Shown here piece by piece: positions 58,048 to 64,000 of a DNA stretch of 64,000 bases. The position numbers and the translations under genes were made by a program. A model generated the notes under the pieces. It was not told the DNA's origin and made no database searches. It saw only the letters and a program-made list of their open reading frames with translations. Origin of the DNA: Priestia endophytica DSM 13796 (lineage in GTDB: Bacteria > Bacillota > Bacilli > Bacillales > Bacillaceae_H); the NCBI RefSeq assembly GCF_900115845.1, contig NZ_FOXX01000001.1, positions 558,001-622,000 of the forward strand, given 5' to 3'. How positions within the stretch are numbered: position 1 is the first letter of the stretch; each line of letters starts with the position of its first letter.

Positions 58048-58497
58048 TTAAGCTCCCGAGCCTAATACATCTACTTTATCAACAAATTCCAATGCCCGCA
58101 ATCTCGAAAGAAGGTCTTCTAGATCTGTTTTTAAACCAGAAACATCTAGTGAAAGGGTTACATTTGCACGCCCTTGCAGTGGAATAGTCTGGTGAATTGT
58201 TAATACATTACACCCGCTTGAAGCAACAAGACCTAATAGATGTGAAAGAGTACCAGAGCGGTCTTCCAAGTGGAAGAAAAGCGAGATGATACGTTCTTTC
58301 ACCATAGTATGAAACGGAAATACCGTTTCTCTATACTTGTAGTAAGCGCTGCGACTTAAATCAACAAGCTGTACAGCGTCAGCAATTGAGTCTGCCTTTC
58401 CACGTTCAAGCAGAAGTTTTGCATCAAGCGTCTTCTTCATTGCTTCTGGTAAGACATCCTCCCGAACTAAATAAAATTTCTGATCGATTTTCTTCAA
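58048..58497 (-). CDS. pheB: ACT domain-containing protein PheB (UPF0735)
   Basis: A 149-residue protein with an N-terminal helical region ([13 protein letters not shown]-like start, then [19 protein letters not shown]) and a C-terminal ACT domain (about 70-149, with [29 protein letters not shown]). It was once called chorismate mutase, but no activity is established; a regulatory amino-acid-binding role is likely. It lies between obg and pheA as in B. subtilis. The TTG start follows GAGGGGAGTT. Confidence 0.9.
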   Translation of the reverse strand: MKKIDQKFYLVREDVLPEAMKKTLDAKLLLERGKADSIADAVQLVDLSRSAYYKYRETVFPFHTMVKERIISLFFHLEDRSGTLSHLLGLVASSGCNVLTIHQTIPLQGRANVTLSLDVSGLKTDLEDLLSRLRALEFVDKVDVLGSGA

Positions 58498-58529
58498 CGA
58501 GAACTCCCCTCTCTGTTCCCTTTTACCAT

Positions 58530-59816
58530 CTACTCTAAGAATTCAAATTCATATTCAAGAAGTTTTACAATATCCCCATCTTGAGCTCCACGTTCACGTA
58601 ATGCTTCATCAACACCCATGCCTCGAAGCTGACGAGCGAAACGGCGTACAGATTCATCTCTTGAGAAGTCTGTCATCTTGAATAGTTTCTCAATCTTCTC
58701 ACCTGAAAGCACATAAGCTCCTTCACTATCACGTGTAAGATGGAACTCTTTATCTTCCTCTTGGAACTTGTACATAACATGTTGATTTGCAAGCTCTTCT
58801 TCACTATAAAGAGGAAACTCTGGTGTTGTTTCAAGAAGATCAGCAACTGTGAATAAAAGATCACGAAGTCCTTTACGTGCAATAGCTGAAATTGGAATAA
58901 CTTTTACGTCTTTGCCGACTTTCTCCTGAAACGCTTTTAAGTTCTCCTCTGATTCCGGCACGTCCATTTTGTTTGCTACAACAACTTGAGGACGCTCTGT
59001 TAAGCGAAGATTATATTCTTTAAGCTCAGTGTTAATTGTGACGTAATCTTCATAAGGATCTCTGCCTTCCATACCAGACATATCAATCACATGAACAATA
59101 ACTCTTGTACGCTCGATATGGCGAAGGAACTGATGACCAAGCCCTACTCCCTCATGTGCACCTTCAATAAGCCCCGGTAAGTCAGCCATAACAAAGCTTC
59201 GGCTATCCTCTGTTTCCACAACTCCTAAGTTTGGTGCAATTGTAGTAAAATGATACGCAGCGATTTTAGGCTTTGCTGCAGATACGATTGAAAGAAGCGT
59301 AGATTTCCCAACGCTTGGGAATCCAACAAGCCCAACGTCTGCTAGTACTTTTAATTCAAGGATAATGTAGCGTTCTTGACCTGGTTCCCCTTTCTCAGAA
59401 AGCTCAGGTGCTGGATTAGATGGCGTTGCAAATCGTGTGTTTCCACGACCGCTTCGGCCTCCTTTAGCAATAACCGCACGCTGACCGTGTTCTGTTAGAT
59501 CCGCAATAACTTCTCCTGTATCATCATCTTTTACGACTGTTCCAGGCGGTACTTTGACAACAAGCGGCTCTGCATTTCGTCCGTGTTGGTTTTTCGACAT
59601 GCCATTCTCACCATGTTTTGCTTTAAAATGGCGTTTATAGCGGAAATCCATTAGTGTACGAAGTCCTTCTTCAACTTCAAAGACAACGTCTGCTCCTTTA
59701 CCACCGTCACCACCTGCTGGTCCTCCATTTGGTACATACTTCTCACGACGGAAAGCAACCATTCCATTTCCGCCGTCTCCACCTCTTACGTAGACTTTGA
59801 CCTGATCGACAAACAT
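58530..59816 (-). CDS. obg: Essential GTPase Obg
   Basis: A 428-residue GTPase involved in 50S subunit maturation, stress response and sporulation initiation. The glycine-rich N-terminal Obg fold (about 1-157) has [27 protein letters not shown]-type motifs. The G domain has [11 protein letters not shown] (near 165), [16 protein letters not shown] and [10 protein letters not shown]-terminal OCT domain occupies about 350-428. It lies downstream of spo0B, the usual order. The start follows CGGAGTGAAAATTAA. Confidence 0.97.
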   Translation of the reverse strand: MFVDQVKVYVRGGDGGNGMVAFRREKYVPNGGPAGGDGGKGADVVFEVEEGLRTLMDFRYKRHFKAKHGENGMSKNQHGRNAEPLVVKVPPGTVVKDDDTGEVIADLTEHGQRAVIAKGGRSGRGNTRFATPSNPAPELSEKGEPGQERYIILELKVLADVGLVGFPSVGKSTLLSIVSAAKPKIAAYHFTTIAPNLGVVETEDSRSFVMADLPGLIEGAHEGVGLGHQFLRHIERTRVIVHVIDMSGMEGRDPYEDYVTINTELKEYNLRLTERPQVVVANKMDVPESEENLKAFQEKVGKDVKVIPISAIARKGLRDLLFTVADLLETTPEFPLYSEEELANQHVMYKFQEEDKEFHLTRDSEGAYVLSGEKIEKLFKMTDFSRDESVRRFARQLRGMGVDEALRERGAQDGDIVKLLEYEFEFLE

Positions 59817-59855
59817 TTAATTTTCACTCCGTTCCCTATATCACGTTCTTACTTT

Positions 59856-60407
59856 TTATGAATTACTGTGTTGCTTTTCATTCATAACAAGCTGAACCGT
59901 CAATTCATCTTTTGCTATTTTGTAGCAAGCTATACTAAACATGTTTAACGTTTCTTTTGATAACCATTCTTCTATCTTTTTTTCATTCTCTATTATGCCA
60001 CTGAAATCAAAAAACAATGATGGACCTTCTTCAAGATAAAAAGAAACATCAAGGTGATGATTACTTTCTTTATTTGCTACATTTTCTAGTACATAAAAAA
60101 GCGATTCACACCAATCTGCAAGCTCTTCATCATAAGGAGATAAATCACACACTTCGCCGTTCACTTCGATATCGAGCTTTAAAACCGTTTCTCTAAATCC
60201 ATATGTTAAAAGAAACGCAGTCAGCTTATGTGCCCCTGTACTCGTTAGCTTTGATTCATTTTTAGAGATGGCAATAATCTCTTCAATCGTTTGTTGGACA
60301 CGGTCAAGACGATTCAATGATAAATTTCCCTTAATGAGCTGCAGCCTATTTAGCCAGTCATGGCGTGCATGCTTTAAAAGTTCAACAACATCCCACTCTT
60401 TACTCAT
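59856..60407 (-). CDS. spo0B: Sporulation initiation phosphotransferase Spo0B
   Basis: A 183-residue protein that passes phosphate from Spo0F to Spo0A in the sporulation phosphorelay. The phosphorylated histidine is in LLKHARHDWLNRLQLIKGNLSL at about residue 16 (His30 in B. subtilis, whose N-terminus is longer). The rest is a degenerate histidine-kinase-like ATPase fold that does not bind ATP. Sequence outside the histidine helix is weakly conserved, as is usual. Position between rpmA and obg supports the call. The start is preceded by a GG-rich site. Confidence 0.92.
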   Translation of the reverse strand: MSKEWDVVELLKHARHDWLNRLQLIKGNLSLNRLDRVQQTIEEIIAISKNESKLTSTGAHKLTAFLLTYGFRETVLKLDIEVNGEVCDLSPYDEELADWCESLFYVLENVANKESNHHLDVSFYLEEGPSLFFDFSGIIENEKKIEEWLSKETLNMFSIACYKIAKDELTVQLVMNEKQHSNS

Positions 60408-60532
60408 TTTCCAACCCCTTACCTTAAAACATGCTTTGTTCTTCTTTCAATAGCAAAGAAGACAAAACAGACCATATATGCATTATAGCAAATTATCTAG
60501 GCTATGAGCACAACCCTAGCAATTGTCCCAAC

Positions 60533-60576
60533 AAAAAGAAAAACTCTAACCAATCTTGGTTAGAGTTTTCTTTTTG
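60533..60576 (-). terminator. rpmA terminator
   Basis: A long stem around CTCTAACCA/TGGTTAGAG extended by A/T pairs (60533-60552 with 60557-60576), right after the rpmA stop. It ends the rplU-prp-rpmA transcript before spo0B. Confidence 0.88.
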
Positions 60577-60590
60577 TGTACGATTACGTT

Positions 60591-61230
<640 letters not shown>

Positions 61231-61241
61231 GCAACCATTCC

Positions 61242-61550
61242 TTATGCATTGATTTTATCAATAACAACTTTTGTGTAAGGTTGACGGTGACCTTGTTTAC
61301 GGCTGTAGTTTTTCTTAGCTTTGTATTTGAATACAGTAATCTTTTTAGCGCGACCTTGTTTTTCAACTTTAGCGCTAACTGTTGCACCATCAACGTAAGG
61401 AGCTCCAACTTTAACGTTGTCCCCACCTACTAATAGTACTTTGTCGAAAGTTACTGTTTCGTCTTGCTCTACGTTAAGTTTTTCGATGTAGATAGCTTGA
61501 CCTTCTTCAACTTTAACTTGTTTACCACCAGTTTCAATAATAGCGTACAT
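61242..61550 (-). CDS. rplU: 50S ribosomal protein L21
   Basis: A 102-residue L21 starting [18 protein letters not shown], with [20 protein letters not shown] and the C-terminal [19 protein letters not shown] that binds 23S rRNA. The start at 61550 follows AGGGAGGTG. The frame is open back to 61652, but that part is the structured leader RNA. It heads rplU-prp-rpmA. Confidence 0.97.
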   Translation of the reverse strand: MYAIIETGGKQVKVEEGQAIYIEKLNVEQDETVTFDKVLLVGGDNVKVGAPYVDGATVSAKVEKQGRAKKITVFKYKAKKNYSRKQGHRQPYTKVVIDKINA

Positions 61551-61653
61551 TCTCTGCACCTCCCTGTAAGACTCAGACTCGCCATCCCAGGTGTCACAAT
61601 GGACTTTAAAACCTGTTCTGCGCGGTTGTAGCACGGGTGCTACAATAATCACA
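61551..61653 (-). promoter_or_regulatory. Ribosomal protein L21 leader RNA
   Basis: The roughly 100-base untranslated leader upstream of rplU includes the hairpin GTAGCACCCGTGCTAC (around 61626-61641), AACCGCGCAGAACAGGTTTT and a second helix region with CACCTGGGATGG. This matches the conserved L21 leader of Bacillales, thought to bind L21 for autogenous control. Confidence 0.8.
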
Positions 61654-61659
61654 TAGAAA

Positions 61660-61689
61660 ATAATACTATATTTCTTCCCCCTATGTCAA
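61660..61689 (-). promoter_or_regulatory. rplU SigA promoter
   Basis: Consensus TTGACA (61684-61689) and TATTAT (61660-61665) on the minus strand are 18 bases apart, just upstream of the L21 leader. Confidence 0.8.
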
Positions 61690-61725
61690 TCATATTCTCT
61701 AATGAAGTCATTCCAAATTTTACAC

Positions 61726-61758
61726 AAAAAAAACTACAGCATCTGCTGCAGTTTTTTT
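61726..61758 (-). terminator. Citrate transporter gene terminator
   Basis: A stem with a CTGCAGCA core and A/T extensions (one G-U pair), followed by a T-run on the minus strand, overlaps the stop of the CitMHS gene. Confidence 0.88.
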
Positions 61759-63070
61759 AGAAGGTGATGATCCCCGTAACAATAGCTACAGCGATCATCA
61801 CAAGACAGGAACCTAGTGCCCATTTAAAGTAAAACTTTTGGTGATCTCCAAATTCTACTTTCGCCATTCCTACTAATAAATATGCAGAAGCCATAAGTGG
61901 ACTCATCGCATGAATTGGTTGCCCTAAAACAGAAGCACGAGCCATTTCAACAGGATCTACACCGTAAGCTGAAGCCGTTTCTGCTAAAATCGGTAATACT
62001 CCGTAGTAGTATGGATCGTTTGCCATAAAATACGTAAACGGCAAACTAGTTAGTGCTGTAATAACAGGGAAAAATGAACCTAATGATTCAGGAATAACAG
62101 AAACAAGGGCATTTGCCATTGCATCAACCATCTCTGTTCCTGAAAGGATTCCTGTAAAAATCCCTGAAGCAAATACTAAGCCAACAACTGCAAGGACGTT
62201 TCCTGCATGATTTGAAATCCGCTCTTTTTGCTCATCAAATTTTGGATAGTTAATCATAAGCGCAATAACAAAGGCAATCATAAATAAAGTTGCAAGTGGA
62301 AGTACACCTATCACTAAACATACTAATAGAGCAATCGTTAAAGCTAAGTTTACATATAGAAGCTTTGGACGTTTAATAGAAGTGTCATCCGCCCCAATAT
62401 CTACAGCAGCACTCTGCTGGTTAAAAGCTAGATTTTGTGAATAGTCGATGTCGATAACACCTAAGCGTTTTTTCTCTTTCTTTCCTAAAATATAAGCTGT
62501 AAATAGTGTCCATAGCGCTGCTGAAATCATTACTGGAACAAGTGGTAAAAAGACGTCTGCAACATCAAGCTGAAGGGCACTTACTGCACGAGCTGTAGGC
62601 CCACCCCATGGAGACATATTCATAAAGCTAAATGAAAGCATAGCAATACACGTTAGGATTAACGGATTCATTCCAAGTCTTGTATAAAGCGGCAGCATTG
62701 CTGAAACTGTAATCATATATGTTGTTGTTCCATCTCCATCTAGAGCAATAAGCATGGAAAGAATAGCTGTTCCCATGACAATCTTTATTGGATCTCCCTT
62801 TACAATTTTCAGGATTGTAGATACAAGCGGATCAAACAAACCAGCATCAATCATAATTCCAAAGTATAAAATAGCAAACATCAGCATAACACCTGTTGGC
62901 GCTACCTGCTCTACCCCTGCAAGCATCATATCCCCTAACCCCGCTGCAAATCCCCCAATTATTGCAAACAAGATTGGAATAATAATAAGTGCAACCATAG
63001 CTGACATTCGTTTCGTAATAATCAGATACATAAAGACGGCGATCATTAAAAATCCAAGCGTAGCTAACAT
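61757..63070 (-). CDS. CitMHS family citrate:cation symporter
   Basis: A 437-residue integral membrane protein with about 11-12 helices, of the CitMHS family (B. subtilis CitM/CitH). Family features include MLMFAILYFGIMIDAGLFDP, LDGDGTTTYMITVSAMLPLY, SFMNMSPWGGPTARA and the C-terminal PIHAMSPLMASAYLLVGMAKVEFGDHQKF. Members import citrate complexed with Mg2+ or Ca2+, coupled to protons; which metal cannot be told. It has its own promoter with an overlapping cre site and its own terminator. It lies between rng and rplU, genes it has no obvious link to. The start follows AAAGGGGGAG. Confidence 0.9.
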   Translation of the reverse strand: MLATLGFLMIAVFMYLIITKRMSAMVALIIIPILFAIIGGFAAGLGDMMLAGVEQVAPTGVMLMFAILYFGIMIDAGLFDPLVSTILKIVKGDPIKIVMGTAILSMLIALDGDGTTTYMITVSAMLPLYTRLGMNPLILTCIAMLSFSFMNMSPWGGPTARAVSALQLDVADVFLPLVPVMISAALWTLFTAYILGKKEKKRLGVIDIDYSQNLAFNQQSAAVDIGADDTSIKRPKLLYVNLALTIALLVCLVIGVLPLATLFMIAFVIALMINYPKFDEQKERISNHAGNVLAVVGLVFASGIFTGILSGTEMVDAMANALVSVIPESLGSFFPVITALTSLPFTYFMANDPYYYGVLPILAETASAYGVDPVEMARASVLGQPIHAMSPLMASAYLLVGMAKVEFGDHQKFYFKWALGSCLVMIAVAIVTGIITF

Positions 63071-63132
63071 ATTTTCTCCCCCTTTGTCTCTCGAAAATTT
63101 CCCCTAAAAAACGATAGTCCATCACTAAAAAT

Positions 63133-63169
63133 ATTATAAATTAAAAAATTCTGAATGTAACCGTTTACA
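63133..63169 (-). promoter_or_regulatory. Citrate transporter promoter with overlapping CcpA cre site
   Basis: TATAAT at 63133-63138 and a -35-like GTTACA at 63156-63161 on the minus strand are 17 bases apart. A near-perfect catabolite response element (TGTAACCGTTTACA on the plus strand, 63156-63169) covers the -35, so CcpA binding should repress in glucose. Confidence 0.8.
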
Positions 63170-63235
63170 AATTATTGAGCTTTAAATTCTTAATATCCTT
63201 TTTGTTCATTTTGTTCACGAGAATATACTAAGTAA

Positions 63236-63263
63236 AAAAAAGAAGGTTTTACCCTTCTTTTTT
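63236..63263 (-). terminator. rng terminator
   Basis: An 11-bp stem (63236-63246 with 63253-63263) with A/T flanks lies just downstream of the RNase gene stop. Confidence 0.88.
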
Positions 63264-64000
63264 AAAATAGAAATTCAGCCTTATTTTCTTTTATTCTCTT
63301 CTCCACTTCTTCTCTTGAACCAATATGACGGAGGCGGTAAAATGGCGTAAGTTCTCCTCCTTCTGTTAGGTAAAGTTCTATCCCTTGCTCTTCTTTCCAT
63401 TTTTCCATCTCTTCCCTGTTAAATGAAAGCAGAGGAGAAAGTTCTATCCATGCTGCCTCTTCTTTATATGAAAGCAGTTCCCCTTCTATATCATCCAACG
63501 TTTTCTTCTCATTTTTATATTTTCCCATTGTTTTACAAACACCACAATCTTTTAGAAGAAGATGCTGCAAGCTGTCTCGCTCTTTTTTACGTGTTACCTC
63601 TACTAACCCAAGTCTTGTAAAACCAAAAATAAGCGTCCTTACTGGATCTTGTTCTGTTTCTGTTTTTAGCTTTTGTAACACTTTTTCTCCATCTTCTTTG
63701 TTTTTCATGTTAATAAAATCAATCATAATAATGCCTCCAAGATTGCGGAGGCGAAGTTGTCGAGCCACTTCTTTCGCTGCTTCAAGATTTGTCTCTAGAA
63801 CAGTCTGCGCTTGAGAAGTTTTTCCTACAAACCTGCTTGTATTTACATCAATAACCGTCATCGCCTCTGTTTCTTCAATAACTAATGAACCACCGCTCGG
63901 AAGCCAAACCGTTTTTTGCAATGCTTTTTCAAGCTCTTTTTGAAGATGATATATGTCAAAAAGGCTCTCTTTCTCACGTTGAAAAATAACCGTTGCTTCT
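63262..64000 (-). CDS. rng: RNase E/G family endoribonuclease, C-terminal part
   Basis: A partial gene: the minus-strand frame is open from the stop at 63262 through the window edge, about 245 codons. The catalytic region includes AMTVIDVNTSRF and GGIIMIDFINMKN, whose Asp residues bind Mg2+ in RNase E/G. The zinc-link CxxC is DCGVCKTMGK. The protein cleaves single-stranded RNA in mRNA turnover and rRNA maturation. B. subtilis lacks an RNase E/G, but several other Bacillales carry one upstream of rplU, as here. The 5' part, including the S1 domain, is outside the window. Confidence 0.9.
   Translation of the reverse strand, partial: EATVIFQREKESLFDIYHLQKELEKALQKTVWLPSGGSLVIEETEAMTVIDVNTSRFVGKTSQAQTVLETNLEAAKEVARQLRLRNLGGIIMIDFINMKNKEDGEKVLQKLKTETEQDPVRTLIFGFTRLGLVEVTRKKERDSLQHLLLKDCGVCKTMGKYKNEKKTLDDIEGELLSYKEEAAWIELSPLLSFNREEMEKWKEEQGIELYLTEGGELTPFYRLRHIGSREEVEKRIKENKAEFLF

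Noticed and set aside
61551-61652. 34-codon extension of L21
   Set aside because: This is the structured L21 leader; the family start [11 protein letters not shown] follows a strong ribosome binding site at 61550.

Overview
The window is a chromosomal segment of an endospore-forming Bacillales bacterium (Bacillus sensu lato). The evidence is the dense set of sporulation genes (sigK, spoVB, bofC, safA, spo0B, a YjcZ-type peptide), two T-box leaders, a 6S RNA between tcdA and aspS, strong GGAGG ribosome binding sites, frequent TTG/GTG starts, and a gene order very close to the yrhC-udk-yrrMNO-alaS-hisS-relA-recJ-secDF-ruvAB-nad-obg-rplU region of Bacillus subtilis. The species cannot be named from this sequence alone. 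I see no insertion sequence, prophage, CRISPR array, rRNA or tRNA gene.

Layout. 1-1158: the end of pssA, a small YjcZ-like sporulation peptide and a MOSC-domain gene. 1456-2487: an uninterrupted sigK behind a SigE-like promoter, then yrhC. 2583-7640: mtnN, yrzA, yrrS, the class B penicillin-binding protein gene pbpI, greA and udk. 7642-10498: trmR-trhP1-trhP2 for 5-hydroxyuridine-derived tRNA wobble modification. 10655-17518: mltG, yrzB, ruvX, yrzL, T-box-controlled alaS, yrrI and two tiny genes. 17822-25992: a ZIP-like transporter, recD2, a TPR protein, mnmA-iscS-cymR, and rarA on the plus strand. 26006-31593: a short-chain dehydrogenase, tcdA, 6S RNA, T-box-controlled hisS-aspS, and yrzK. 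31709-40684: an SH3b/amidase wall hydrolase, dtd-relA, apt-recJ and secDF. 40832-48408: comN, spoVB, a DUF421 protein, yrzE, and yajC-tgt-queA-yrzS-ruvB-ruvA. 48540-51666: bofC, a CotS/YsxE-like kinase and the LysM coat protein gene safA. 51839-57014: nadB-nadC-nadA divergent from nifS-nadR around a shared palindromic operator. 57106-61653: pheA, pheB, obg, spo0B, rpmA, prp and rplU with its leader. 61757-64000: a CitMHS citrate transporter with a near-perfect cre site, and the end of an RNase E/G gene.

How the genes work together. Translation dominates: alanyl-, aspartyl- and histidyl-tRNA synthetases, several tRNA modification pathways (TrhP/TrmR, MnmA, TcdA, Tgt/QueA), D-aminoacyl-tRNA deacylase, ribosomal proteins L21 and L27 with the protease that matures L27, and the stringent-response enzyme RelA. 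DNA repair (RecD2, RecJ, RarA, RuvAB, RuvX), envelope functions (PbpI, MltG, SecDF/YajC, amidase) and sporulation (SigK, SpoVB, BofC, SafA plus kinase, Spo0B) are interleaved. Most genes lie on the minus strand, and many convergent boundaries carry hairpin terminators that include the stop codons.

No clearly undescribed multi-gene system is present. The most interesting items are regulatory or family-level: an inverted repeat across the trmR promoter, a pbpI ribosome binding site inside a terminator-like hairpin, a safA-kinase translational overlap, a ZIP-like transporter lacking the usual metal-binding histidines, and a catabolite-controlled citrate transporter between rng and rplU.
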